The position numbers and the translations under genes are program-made. Positions 20,621 to 31,516 of a DNA stretch of 64,000 nucleotides are shown here, in pieces (the first letter of the stretch is position 1; every line of letters begins with the position of its first letter). Origin of the DNA: Streptomyces novaecaesareae. Lineage in GTDB: Bacteria; Actinomycetota; Actinomycetes; Streptomycetales; Streptomycetaceae. Below the pieces are notes generated by a model. That model was not told the DNA's origin. It ran no database searches and worked only from the letters and a program-made list of their open reading frames with translations. The stretch covers positions 1 to 64,000 of the forward strand of contig NZ_JNWQ01000028.1 in NCBI RefSeq assembly GCF_000716875.1, read 5' to 3'.

Positions 20621-20962
20621 GGTGGCTCCTCGGCCGGGTGGTGCGGGTACGGACGGGTCCAGGCTGGTGGCGGCCGGGGCTGGGCGGCAATGCCTTTTCG
20701 GCGCGGGCCGGGCCGGGTTCCGAGTTCACCTATCCGGGTGAGTCGGCCAGTGTGGCGGCGGATCGGCGCAGCGTTCGCGCAACGCCCGGTTGACGTGCGG
20801 GGGCGGGCCGTACGGTCCGAAAGGGGACGCTCCGGCTGGGCGGACCGGGTGGTTCGCGCCGGGCCGCCGCGTTGCGCGGTACCGCTCCCGGCGCGCACCA
20901 TCGGAGCCTGACCGGGAACCGCGGGGCGCGGGCAGCCGCCCCCACGACGACGGGCGGCCGCC
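20621..20962. other. Divergent intergenic region, Rv3235-family gene and patatin-like gene
   Basis: 342 bp that should hold divergent promoters. It contains GCCGTACGGTCCGAAAGGGG near 20806-20826, but no promoter, operator or small gene could be assigned with confidence. Confidence 0.35.
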
Positions 20963-22147
20963 ATGACCACACGGGTAGCAGCGACGGTGCCGGCCCCGGC
21001 GGCCGAGGGCACCGCCCCGCCCGCCGGGGGCGCACCCCGGCGCGGCCTGGTGCTGGGCGGCGGCGGGATGCTCGGCGCGGCCTGGACGGTCGGCGCGCTG
21101 TGCGCCGTCGAGGAGGCCACCGGGCGCCAGCCGGGCGGGGCCGACGTCCTGCTCGGCACCTCGGCGGGCGCGATCCTCGCGGCGATGCTGGCCGGTGGGG
21201 TCCGGCCCGAGCAGCTGCGCGACCACCAGCGCGGCCTGCCGATCACCGAGGGGCCGCTGGCCGGGGTCGCCTTCGACTACGAGACCGCCGTCGGTGGCGC
21301 GCTGCCGCCCCGCCCCCGGGCCGGCATCGGCTCACCGGGCCTGCTGCGCGACGCCGTCCGGCACCCGCGCGAGTACCCGCTGCTGACCATGGTCTCGGCG
21401 ATGGCGCCGCACGGCCGCGGCTCGCTGGCGCCGGTCGGCGAGCTGGTGCGCGGGCTGCTCGGCCCGGGCGGCTGGCCGGACGCGGCCCCGGACGCGGCCC
21501 CGGACGCGGGCGCCGAGGGCGCGGAACCGGCGGACGGGACGGCGGCGGGGGCAGCGGGGGCGGCGCGCTCGCCGCTGCGGGTGGCCGCCGTGGACTACCG
21601 CAGCGGCCGCCGGGTGGTCTTCGGCGATCCGGACGCCCCGGCGGTCGCGGTCGCCGACGCCGTGATGGCCTCCTGCGCGATCCCCGGCTGGTTCGCGCCC
21701 GTGCGCCTGGACGGCTCGGCGTACGTGGACGGCGGCTGCTGGTCGGCCACCAACGCCGACCTGATGCTCGGGCGCGGCCTGGACGAGGTGTACGTGCTCG
21801 CCCCGATGGCCCTGCGGCTGGACCGGGGCGGCGACGGGACCGGCCGGGACGACCGCTCCGGCCCGGCCGGGCGCGCCACCCTGGCCGCCCTGCGTGAGTG
21901 GCGCGCCCGGGACCGCCCGCGCGGCGTGCTGGCGCAGCTGGTCAGCCGCTACCGCCGGGCCGTCACCCGCCAGCTGCTGCGCGAGGCCGCGCTGCTGCGG
22001 GCCGAGGGCGTCCGGGTGCGGCTGCTCGCGCCGACCCTGGCGGACCTCGCCGTGATGGGCCCGAACCTGATGGACCCGGCCCGCCGCGGCGCCGTCCTGG
22101 AGAGCGCCCTGCGGACCAGCCGGGAGGCGCTGCGGGCCGCCCGGTGA
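20963..22147 (+). CDS. Patatin-like phospholipase family protein
   Basis: 394 residues. The patatin hallmarks are present: oxyanion loop GGGGMLG (about 32-38), nucleophile elbow GTSAG with Ser67, and a DGG dyad motif after SAYV around residue 255. A low-complexity Asp/Ala-rich insert (three PDA-type repeats, about 173-200) interrupts the central part. No signal peptide, so likely a cytosolic or membrane-peripheral esterase. Substrate unknown. Not clearly in an operon. Confidence 0.88.
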   Translation: MTTRVAATVPAPAAEGTAPPAGGAPRRGLVLGGGGMLGAAWTVGALCAVEEATGRQPGGADVLLGTSAGAILAAMLAGGVRPEQLRDHQRGLPITEGPLAGVAFDYETAVGGALPPRPRAGIGSPGLLRDAVRHPREYPLLTMVSAMAPHGRGSLAPVGELVRGLLGPGGWPDAAPDAAPDAGAEGAEPADGTAAGAAGAARSPLRVAAVDYRSGRRVVFGDPDAPAVAVADAVMASCAIPGWFAPVRLDGSAYVDGGCWSATNADLMLGRGLDEVYVLAPMALRLDRGGDGTGRDDRSGPAGRATLAALREWRARDRPRGVLAQLVSRYRRAVTRQLLREAALLRAEGVRVRLLAPTLADLAVMGPNLMDPARRGAVLESALRTSREALRAAR

Positions 22148-22280
22148 ACGGCCGGGCAAGCCGCACCGCAGGTGATCACGGGGGCCCGGCGGCGCTTATT
22201 CTTGGGGCGCCGGGGAATCCGTTCCGCTGGACGGACCCGGCTGGACGGACCCCGCTGGACCGAACCGGAGAGTGTCACCG

Positions 22281-22790
22281 ATGCGCGTGTACGTGCCCAC
22301 CACCCTGACCGGCCTGGCGGCGGCACACGAGGGCGGCGCCCTGGAGCAGTCCGCGGCGTACGCCGTGACGCCCGCGCTGCGCGAGTGGTACGTCAGCGAC
22401 GACCTCGAGGAGCTGGAGTACGCGGCGCTGAACCGGGCCGCGCAGTCCTCGCTGCGGCTGCTGGCCGCCGACCCGGACGCCCCGCGCCGCCGGGTCGTGG
22501 TGGCGCTGGACGTGGCCGACGCGTCCGTGCGGCCCTTCCCCGGCGACGAGTACCAGGACCAGGCCTCGCTCGGCCGGGTGGTGCTGGCCGGCCCGGTGCG
22601 GCTGGCCAAGGCGGCCGCGGTGCACGCGGACGTGTCCGACGACGAGGTGGTCACGGACGTGGCGGCGGCGGTGGCGGCGGTGGTCGCGGCCGACGCGGGC
22701 GACCAGGACGCCCAGTTCACCGTGGACGGCGCCGAGGACCACGACCTGCTCTGGTTCGCGACCCAGGAGATCCCCGCGCTGCTGGCGTGA
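22281..22790 (+). CDS. DUF6912 family protein
   Basis: 169 residues, soluble. The N-terminus MRVYVPTTLTGLAAAHEGGAL and C-terminus DHDLLWFATQEIPALLA match a family widely conserved in Streptomyces next to a HAD hydrolase gene. The ATG at 22281 is the start matching the conserved N-terminus; a GTG 9 bp upstream is the alternative. An Ala/Val/Asp-rich segment lies at 110-145. No motif suggests an activity; function unknown. Confidence 0.8.
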   Translation: MRVYVPTTLTGLAAAHEGGALEQSAAYAVTPALREWYVSDDLEELEYAALNRAAQSSLRLLAADPDAPRRRVVVALDVADASVRPFPGDEYQDQASLGRVVLAGPVRLAKAAAVHADVSDDEVVTDVAAAVAAVVAADAGDQDAQFTVDGAEDHDLLWFATQEIPALLA

Positions 22791-22867
22791 GCGGGCGAGC
22801 CGTCCGGGACGGGTGCGTGAGCTGAGCCCTACCGGCGTGTCGGTGCCCGGCGTTACCGTTGTCCTCC

Positions 22868-23524
22868 GTGCGCACTCACATCGTTTGGGACTGGAACGGC
22901 ACGCTCTTCCACGACATGGAGGCGGTGCTCGGGGCGAGCAACGCCGCGTTCGCGACCATCGGCGTCGGGCCGATGAGCCTGCAGGAGTACCGGGAGCAGT
23001 ACGAGATCCCGATCCCGCGGTTCTACCAGCGGCTGCTCGGCCGGGAGCCCTCCCGGGAGGAGTGGCTGAAGCTGGACGACGCCTTCCACGAGCGCTACCG
23101 CGAGCTCAGCTCGTCCTGCGGGCTGACCGAGGGCGCCCGTGAGCTGGTGGCCGACTGGCAGACGGCCGGGCACAGCCAGTCGCTGCTGTCGCTGTACGTG
23201 CACGAGAACCTCGTCCCGCTGGTCGACACCTTCGGCCTGACCGGCCACTTCCTGCGGGTGGACGGCCGCAGCGGCCCGGCGGGCGGGCAGAAGGCGGAGC
23301 ACCTCGTCCGGCACCTGGCCGCGCTCGGCGAGGAGGTCGACCCGGCCCGTACGGTGCTGATCGGGGACGCGGCGGACGACGCCCTGGCGGCGCTGAGCGT
23401 GGGTGCGCACGCGGTGCTGTACACCGGCGGTTCGCACACGCGGGAGAAGCTGGAGCCGGTCGGCGTCCCGGTGGTGGACACCCTGGCCGAGGCGGTGGAG
23501 CTGGCGGGCCGGATCGCCGGCTGA
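22868..23524 (+). CDS. HAD-superfamily hydrolase
   Basis: 218 residues, GTG start. Motif I is WDWNGTLFHD. The nucleophile Asp8 is present but the usual second Asp (DxD) is Asn10, a variant common in this subfamily. A cap domain with helices follows, then motif III Lys in the GGQKAEHL region and motif IV LIGDAADDALAA. It resembles phosphoglycolate phosphatase-like HADs. Asn in place of the general acid may lower or alter phosphatase activity. Substrate unknown. Confidence 0.85.
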   Translation: MRTHIVWDWNGTLFHDMEAVLGASNAAFATIGVGPMSLQEYREQYEIPIPRFYQRLLGREPSREEWLKLDDAFHERYRELSSSCGLTEGARELVADWQTAGHSQSLLSLYVHENLVPLVDTFGLTGHFLRVDGRSGPAGGQKAEHLVRHLAALGEEVDPARTVLIGDAADDALAALSVGAHAVLYTGGSHTREKLEPVGVPVVDTLAEAVELAGRIAG

Positions 23525-23672
23525 GCGGCCCTCTCCCCGGGTGGGCGGGAGTCGGGCGGCCCGGTCGCAGTGGCGGGCGCCACGTCCGCCGTCCGCGTGT
23601 CTGAGCGGGCGGATCGGGCCGCCGCTGGTCAGGCTGGACTGACAGCCGAGCAGTCAGCAGGACGGAGCCGCC

Positions 23673-25304
<1,632 letters not shown>

Positions 25305-25590
25305 GAGTGAACATCAGGCTCCGGTTTGGACATGCTGTCCAGGACGGACCCGACATCCTGCAGGTTTGCGCCTCCCTGTCCCTGTCCACCTTCGATTGAT
25401 CCGGTTAGGCTGGCTGGCGTCGTCGGGTGGCTTGCAGGACGAACGTGTCGTCCTACCCACTGGGAGGACGTTTCATGCGTGCCATGAGCCCCTTTCAGTC
25501 GGATGGTGCGGCAGGATTGCGGCTGACCCGTCGGTGTACATCCACACACCACCGAGTCACGCAACGGCGCGCGACAGGAGCCAAGAAGTC
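25305..25590 (+). promoter_or_regulatory. Leader region of gdhB
   Basis: 286 bp without a supported gene. A small hairpin AGGACGA-ACGTG-TCGTCCT (25436-25454) is followed by GGGAGGACG and ATGCGTGCCATG at 25475. That short frame overlaps gdhB out of frame and lacks family resemblance, so it is not called. A candidate -10 TAGGCT lies at 25406. The hairpin close to a Shine-Dalgarno-like GGGAGG is a possible control element, unproven. Confidence 0.35.
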
Positions 25591-28500
25591 ATGCAGACCA
25601 AGCTGGACGCAGCCAAGGCCGAACTGCTCAAGAAGGCAGCCGCAGCAGCTGAGAACAGCCAGGTGGGGGGAGCGGCGCCGGGAGAGGGTCTGAGCAACGG
25701 CGCTCTGACCGCGTACCTGCACCACTACTACCTCCACACCGCGCCCGAGGACCTGGTCGACCGCGACCCGGTCGACGTCTACGGTGCGGCCGCCTCCCAC
25801 TACCGCCTGGGCCTCAAGCGCCCCCAGGGCACCGCCGAGGTGCGGGTCCACACCCCCTCGGTCGAGGAGAACGGCTGGTCCTGCGGCCACACGGTGGTCG
25901 AGGTGGTCACCGACGACATGCCGTTCCTGGTCGACTCCGTCACCAACGAGCTGTCCCGCCAGGACCGCGCGATCCACATCGTGATCCACCCCCAGCTGCT
26001 CGTCCGCCGTGACATCACCGGCAAGCTGCTGGAGATCCTGGACGTCGACGCCTGCTCCCGCAGCCAGGCCGCCGGCACCGAGTGGCCGGCCGACGCGACC
26101 GTCGAGTCGTGGATGCACATCGAGGTCGACCGCGAGACCGACCGCGACGACCTGCGCGCCATCGAGACCAACCTGCGCCGCGTGCTCGGCGACGTCCGCG
26201 AGGTCGTCGAGGACTGGGGCAAGATGCGCGAGAGCTCGCTGCGCCTGGCCGACGAGCTCGCCGAGCAGCCCCCGGCCGGCCTGCCCGAGCAGGAGGTCGG
26301 CGAGGCCTGGGAGCTGATGCGCTGGCTCGCCGACGACCACTTCACCTTCCTCGGCTACCGCGAGTACGACCTCGTCGAGCACGAGGGCGAGGAGGTCCTC
26401 AAGGCCGTCGCCGGGACCGGCCTCGGCATCCTGCGCGCCGACCCGCACAGCCACGACGACCGCCACCACTCGGTCAGCGAGGCCTTCGGCCGGCTCTCCG
26501 CGCCGGTGCGCGCCAAGGCCCACGAGAAGAAGCTGCTCGTCCTGACCAAGGCCAACAGCCGCTCCACCGTGCACCGCCCGGCCTACCTGGACTACGTCGG
26601 CGTCAAGAAGTTCAACGCCGCCGGCGAGCCGATCGGCGAGCGCCGCTTCCTCGGCCTGTTCTCCTCGGCCGCCTACACCGAGTCGGTCACCCGCATCCCG
26701 GTCGTGCGCCGCAAGGTCCAGGCGGTGCTGGAGGAGTCCGGCTTCTCCAGCGAGAGCCACGACGGCCGCGACCTGCTGCAGATCATGGAGACCTTCCCGC
26801 GGGACGAGATCTTCCAGACCCCGGCCTCCGAGCTGCTCTCCATCGCCACCAGCGTGCTCTACCTGCAGGAGCGCCGTAAGCTGCGCCTCTTCCTGCGCCA
26901 GGACGAGTACGGGCGCTACTTCTCCGCGTTCATCTACCTGCCGCGCGACCGCTACACCACCCGGATCCGGCTGCTGCTCACCGACATCCTCAAGGAGGAG
27001 CTGAACGGCGCCACCATCGACTACACGGTGTACGCCACCGAGTCGGTGCTGACCCGCCTGCACTTCGTGGTCCGGGTCGCCCCGGGCACCGAGCTGCCGC
27101 ACCTCACCGACAGCGACATCGAGCGGATCGAGAACCGCCTGGCCGAGGCCGCCCGGTTCTGGATGGACGGCTTCCACGACCAGCTGCACCTCGAACTGGG
27201 CGAGGAGAAGGCCGCCGAGCTCGGCCACAAGTACGCCAACGCCTTCCCGGACGGCTACCGCGCCGACTTCCCGCCGCGCACCGCCGTCGCCGACATCAAG
27301 CAGATCGAGTCGCTGCACGGCGAGGGCGACTTCCGCCTCAACCTGTACCAGCCGGTCGGCGCCGGCGACGACGAGCGCCGCTTCAAGATCTACCGGGTCG
27401 GCGGCCCGATCTCGCTCACCGAGGTCCTGCCGGTGCTCCAGCGCCTGGGCGTCGAGGTGCTGGACGAGCACCCGTACGCGCTGCGCCGCTCCGACGGCAC
27501 CACCGCGTGGGTGTACGACTTCGGCCTGAGACTGCGCGAGGCCACCGGGCTCACCGACGAGGCCCGCGAGCGCTTCCAGGAGACCTTCGCCGCCACCTGG
27601 ATGGGCAAGGCCGAGAACGACGGCTTCAACGAGCTGGTGCTGACCGCCGGGCTGACCTGGCGCCAGGCGATGATGCTGCGCGCGTACGCCAAGTACCTGC
27701 GCCAGGCGGGCTCCACGTTCTCCCAGGACTACATGGAGGACGCGCTCCGCAACAACACCCACACCACCCGCCTGCTGGTCAACCTGTTCGAGGCCCGGCT
27801 CAGCCCGAGCCACCGCTCGGGCGCCCTTGAGCTGACCGAGGGCATCCTGGAGGAGCTGGCCGGCGCCCTCGACGAGGTCGTCTCGCTGGACGAGGACCGC
27901 ATCCTGCGCTCCTTCCTGAACCTCATCAAGGCCACCCTGCGGACCAACTTCTTCCAGCACGCCGCCGACGGCGAGTGGCACTCCTACGTGTCGATGAAGT
28001 TCGACCCGAAGGCCGTCCCGGACCTGCCGGCCCCGCGCCCGGCGTTCGAGATCTGGGTCTACTCGCCGCAGGTCGAGGGCGTGCACCTGCGCTTCGGCAA
28101 GGTCGCCCGCGGCGGTCTGCGCTGGTCCGACCGGCGCGAGGACTTCCGCACCGAGATCCTGGGCCTGGTCAAGGCGCAGATGGTCAAGAACACCGTCATC
28201 GTGCCGGTCGGCGCCAAGGGCGGCTTCGTCGCCAAGCAGCTGCCGGACCCGTCGGTGGACCGCGACGCCTGGCTGGCCGAGGGCATCTCCTCGTACAAGA
28301 CGTTCATCTCGGCGCTGCTGGACATCACCGACAACCTGGTCGGCGGCGAGGTCGTGCACCCGGCCGACGTGGTCCGCCACGACGAGGACGACACCTACCT
28401 GGTCGTCGCCGCCGACAAGGGCACCGCGACCTTCTCCGACATCGCCAACGGCGTCGCGGAGTCGTACGGCTTCTGGCTCGGCGACGCGTTCGCCTCCGGT

Positions 28501-30537
28501 GGCTCGGCCGGCTACGACCACAAGGGCATGGGCATCACCGCCCGCGGCGCCTGGGAGTCGGTCAAGCGCAACTTCCGCGAACTCGGCGTCGACACCCAGA
28601 CCGAGGACTTCACCGTCATCGGCATCGGCGACATGTCCGGCGACGTCTTCGGCAACGGCATGCTGCTCAGCGAGCACATCCGCCTGGTCGCCGCCTTCGA
28701 CCACCGCCACATCTTCCTCGACCCGAACCCGGACGCGGCCTCCTCGTACGCCGAGCGCTGCCGGCTCTTCGACCTGCCGCGCAGCTCCTGGGACGACTAC
28801 GACAAGTCGCTGATCTCGGCCGGCGGCGGGGTCCACCCCCGGTCGGCGAAGTCGATCCAGCTGACCCCGCAGGTCCGGGCCGCGCTCGGCATCCAGGAGA
28901 GCCGCCTCACCCCGGCCGAGCTGATGAAGGCGATCCTGCAGGCGCCGGTCGACCTGTTCTGGAACGGCGGCATCGGCACCTACATCAAGGCCTCCGCCGA
29001 GACCAACGCCGAGGTCGGCGACAAGTCCAACGACGCCATCCGCGTCAACGGCGAGCAGGTCCGGGCCCGGGTCATCGGCGAGGGCGGCAACCTCGGCTGC
29101 ACCCAGCTCGGCCGCATCGAGTACGCGGCCACCGGCGGCCCGGAGGGCACCGGCGGCTGGATCAACACCGACGCGATCGACAACTCCGCCGGTGTGGACA
29201 CCTCGGACCACGAGGTCAACATCAAGATCCTGCTCAACCAGGTCGTCGCCGAGGGCGACATGACGGTCAAGCAGCGCAACGCCCTGCTGGCCGAGATGAC
29301 CGACGAGGTCGGCCGCCTGGTGCTGCGCAACAACTACGCGCAGAACGTGGTGCTGGCCAACGCCGTCGCCCAGGCGCACAGCATGGTCAACGTCCACGCG
29401 CGGATGATCAACCGCTTCGAGGCGGCCGGCCGGCTCGACCGGGGGCTGGAGTTCCTGCCCGCCGAGCGCCAGATCCGCGACCGCCAGCAGAACGGCCGCG
29501 GGCTCTCCCAGCCCGAGATGTCCGTGCTGCTCGCCTACACCAAGATCATCCTGGCCGACGAGCTGCTCGCCACCGACCTGCCCGACGACCCGTACTTCCG
29601 CACCGCGCTGCACGACTACTTCCCGAGCGCGCTGCGGACCCGGTTCGCCGACGCGATCGACAGCCACCCGCTGCGCCGCGAGATCATCACCACGCTGATC
29701 GTCAACGACACGATCAACCGCGGTGGCTGCACCTTCGCCTTCCGCCTGAAGGAGGAGACCGGCGCGACCTACGAGGAGATCGCCCGGACGCACGCCGCCG
29801 CGCGGGCCGTCTTCGGCCTGGAGGAGATCTGGGGCGAGATCGAGGGCCTGGACAACCAGGTCCCGGCCCGGGTGCAGACCAAGATGCGCCTGCACTCGCG
29901 CCGCCTGGTCGAGCGCGCCACCCGGTGGATGCTCAACAACCGCCGCCAGCCGCTCGACATCGCCGGCACCATCGAGTTCTTCCACGACCGGGTCAAGCAG
30001 GTCTGGGGCTCGCTGCCCAAGCCGCTGCGCGGCGAGGACCTGACCTGGTTCGACTCGGTGTACGGCGAACTCGCCGCCGCCGGTGTGCCGGAGGAGCTCG
30101 CCACCCGGATCGCCGGCCTCTCCTCGGTCTTCCCGACCCTGGACATCACCGAGGTCGCGGACCGCTCCGGCAAGGACGTCGCCGACGTCGCCGAGCTCTA
30201 CTACGACCTGGGCGACCGGCTGCAGATCTCGCACCTGCTCGACCGCATCATCGACCTGCCCCGCACCGACCGCTGGTCGTCGATGGCCCGGGCCGCGATC
30301 CGCGAGGACCTCTTCGCGGCGCACGCGGCACTGACCGCCGACATCCTGGTCTGCGGCCCCGAGGGCGCCACCCCGGAGGAGCGCTACACCGCCTGGGCGG
30401 ACCTCAACGCGACCCTGCTGAACCGGGCCAAGAGCACCCTCGACGACATAAGGGGTTCGGACAACTACGAGCTGTCCAGCCTCTCGGTCGCGATGCGCGT
30501 CATCCGCACCCTCCTGCGCACCGGCTCGATGCGCTGA
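25591..30537 (+). CDS. gdhB: NAD-specific glutamate dehydrogenase, large (about 180 kDa) type
   Basis: 1648 residues. ATG 25591 follows GACAGGAGCC and gives the family N-terminus MQTKLDAAKAELLKKAA. Long ACT-like N-terminal regulatory domains precede the catalytic core around residues 830-1330, with VHLRFGKVARGGLRWSDR, the catalytic lysine region PVGAKGGFVAK, and VIGIGDMSGDVFGNGML. A helical C-terminal domain follows. It deaminates glutamate to 2-oxoglutarate and ammonia using NAD+. This GDH_180 class was first characterised in Streptomyces clavuligerus. A 16-bp terminator follows. Confidence 0.97.
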   Translation: MQTKLDAAKAELLKKAAAAAENSQVGGAAPGEGLSNGALTAYLHHYYLHTAPEDLVDRDPVDVYGAAASHYRLGLKRPQGTAEVRVHTPSVEENGWSCGHTVVEVVTDDMPFLVDSVTNELSRQDRAIHIVIHPQLLVRRDITGKLLEILDVDACSRSQAAGTEWPADATVESWMHIEVDRETDRDDLRAIETNLRRVLGDVREVVEDWGKMRESSLRLADELAEQPPAGLPEQEVGEAWELMRWLADDHFTFLGYREYDLVEHEGEEVLKAVAGTGLGILRADPHSHDDRHHSVSEAFGRLSAPVRAKAHEKKLLVLTKANSRSTVHRPAYLDYVGVKKFNAAGEPIGERRFLGLFSSAAYTESVTRIPVVRRKVQAVLEESGFSSESHDGRDLLQIMETFPRDEIFQTPASELLSIATSVLYLQERRKLRLFLRQDEYGRYFSAFIYLPRDRYTTRIRLLLTDILKEELNGATIDYTVYATESVLTRLHFVVRVAPGTELPHLTDSDIERIENRLAEAARFWMDGFHDQLHLELGEEKAAELGHKYANAFPDGYRADFPPRTAVADIKQIESLHGEGDFRLNLYQPVGAGDDERRFKIYRVGGPISLTEVLPVLQRLGVEVLDEHPYALRRSDGTTAWVYDFGLRLREATGLTDEARERFQETFAATWMGKAENDGFNELVLTAGLTWRQAMMLRAYAKYLRQAGSTFSQDYMEDALRNNTHTTRLLVNLFEARLSPSHRSGALELTEGILEELAGALDEVVSLDEDRILRSFLNLIKATLRTNFFQHAADGEWHSYVSMKFDPKAVPDLPAPRPAFEIWVYSPQVEGVHLRFGKVARGGLRWSDRREDFRTEILGLVKAQMVKNTVIVPVGAKGGFVAKQLPDPSVDRDAWLAEGISSYKTFISALLDITDNLVGGEVVHPADVVRHDEDDTYLVVAADKGTATFSDIANGVAESYGFWLGDAFASGGSAGYDHKGMGITARGAWESVKRNFRELGVDTQTEDFTVIGIGDMSGDVFGNGMLLSEHIRLVAAFDHRHIFLDPNPDAASSYAERCRLFDLPRSSWDDYDKSLISAGGGVHPRSAKSIQLTPQVRAALGIQESRLTPAELMKAILQAPVDLFWNGGIGTYIKASAETNAEVGDKSNDAIRVNGEQVRARVIGEGGNLGCTQLGRIEYAATGGPEGTGGWINTDAIDNSAGVDTSDHEVNIKILLNQVVAEGDMTVKQRNALLAEMTDEVGRLVLRNNYAQNVVLANAVAQAHSMVNVHARMINRFEAAGRLDRGLEFLPAERQIRDRQQNGRGLSQPEMSVLLAYTKIILADELLATDLPDDPYFRTALHDYFPSALRTRFADAIDSHPLRREIITTLIVNDTINRGGCTFAFRLKEETGATYEEIARTHAAARAVFGLEEIWGEIEGLDNQVPARVQTKMRLHSRRLVERATRWMLNNRRQPLDIAGTIEFFHDRVKQVWGSLPKPLRGEDLTWFDSVYGELAAAGVPEELATRIAGLSSVFPTLDITEVADRSGKDVADVAELYYDLGDRLQISHLLDRIIDLPRTDRWSSMARAAIREDLFAAHAALTADILVCGPEGATPEERYTAWADLNATLLNRAKSTLDDIRGSDNYELSSLSVAMRVIRTLLRTGSMR

Positions 30538-30550
30538 CGGACAGCCGCAC

Positions 30551-30586
30551 GGAAGGGGCCCGCGTCTTCGGACGCGGGCCCCTTCC
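30551..30586 (+). terminator. gdhB terminator hairpin with TTCG tetraloop
   Basis: Perfect 16-bp stem GGAAGGGGCCCGCGTC / GACGCGGGCCCCTTCC closed by a TTCG tetraloop at 30567-30570, 13 bp after the gdhB stop. UUCG loops are unusually stable. A strong intrinsic terminator. Confidence 0.92.
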
Positions 30587-30666
30587 GCTTGCCGTACGGA
30601 AACCGATTGCGGATCGTGAGCGCACCTTCGCTACGGTGATCCCGAACGATCAAGGGGGATCACGAC

Positions 30667-31512
30667 ATGGGGAAGAACCGAGCCTCGGTCCGCGCGGTGG
30701 GCGTGGGCATCTCGGTGGTGCTGCTGGTCGCCGGAGCGGCGGCCTGCTCGTCCGACGACAAGAAGGACACCGCGAAGGCCGGCGCCGCGGCGACGGCCCA
30801 GGCGGGCGCGCCCTCGGCGGCGCCCACGACGAAGGGCCCGGAGGCCTTCACGGCGGCCGGCTACCGCGGCCTCAAGCCGGGCATGGCCAAGGACGCGGGC
30901 CTGGCCACCGGAGCGCTGGAGACCGCGCCGGTCTCGCTGCTCGACGGCTGCACGGACTTCGTCTACAAGGGCGGCCCGGCGCCGGACCAGGCCCGGATGG
31001 CCGCCGAGGCCGCCACCGAGGCCCGCTACAAGGACCTCAACGCCAAGGCGGACGCGGCCACCGGCAAGGCGCCCGCCCCGGCCGGCACCCTGCCGCCGAA
31101 CGCCTCCGCCAAGGGCGCGGCCGACGCCGCCGCCGGCTCGGCCGCCGCGGCCCAGGACTCGGCCGCCACCGCCAAGCTGATCGCGGACGCGACGCAGTCC
31201 ATGGTCGACCAGATGGTGGCCCGGGAGACCAAGGAGAAGGCGTACCTGGCCACCGGCCGGGTCTCCTTCGCCGCCACCGGCCTGCGCGAGCTGGTCGCCC
31301 CGGCGGAGGCCAGGACGGCCGAGGGCATCGGCGCCGGTTCCACCCTGGAGGCCCTGCAGCAGGCGTACGGCGCCAAGGGCCTGCAACTGGCCAAGAGCGG
31401 CAAGTACGAGATGCCGGTCGACGGCCAGCAGGTCTGGAAGTGGGAGTTCACCGTGGACGGCGGCAAGGTCGTCGGGATGGCCGTTGCCGACCGCGACAGC
31501 AAGTGCGTCTGA
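30667..31512 (+). CDS. Secreted lipoprotein, unknown function
   Basis: 281 residues. A typical lipoprotein signal (basic MGKNRASVR, hydrophobic GVGISVVLLVAG, lipobox AAAC) puts the mature Cys near residue 27. The mature part begins with an Asp/Lys- and Ala/Pro-rich linker, continues with helical Ala-rich sequence (MAAEAATEARYKDLNAKADAA, AAAAQDSAATAKLI) and ends in a beta-rich region VWKWEFTVDGGKVVGMAVAD. Two other Cys remain (CTDF and the penultimate residue), which may form a disulfide outside the membrane. No family recognised. Confidence 0.8.
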   Translation: MGKNRASVRAVGVGISVVLLVAGAAACSSDDKKDTAKAGAAATAQAGAPSAAPTTKGPEAFTAAGYRGLKPGMAKDAGLATGALETAPVSLLDGCTDFVYKGGPAPDQARMAAEAATEARYKDLNAKADAATGKAPAPAGTLPPNASAKGAADAAAGSAAAAQDSAATAKLIADATQSMVDQMVARETKEKAYLATGRVSFAATGLRELVAPAEARTAEGIGAGSTLEALQQAYGAKGLQLAKSGKYEMPVDGQQVWKWEFTVDGGKVVGMAVADRDSKCV

Positions 31513-31516
31513 CCGG

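Noticed and set aside
20621..20962. Short open frames between the Rv3235-family and patatin-like genes
   Set aside because: All are extensions or shadows of the neighbouring genes without a ribosome binding site or coding pattern.
25475..25693. Small open frame with ATG at 25475 overlapping the gdhB start
   Set aside because: Arg/Pro-rich without hydrophobic or conserved features; it appears to be leader sequence read in a GC-biased frame.
25495..30324. Very long minus-strand open frame (1609 codons) opposite gdhB
   Set aside because: It is the antisense shadow of gdhB caused by strong third-position GC bias; composition is Val/Asp/Gln/Gly-rich without any domain.
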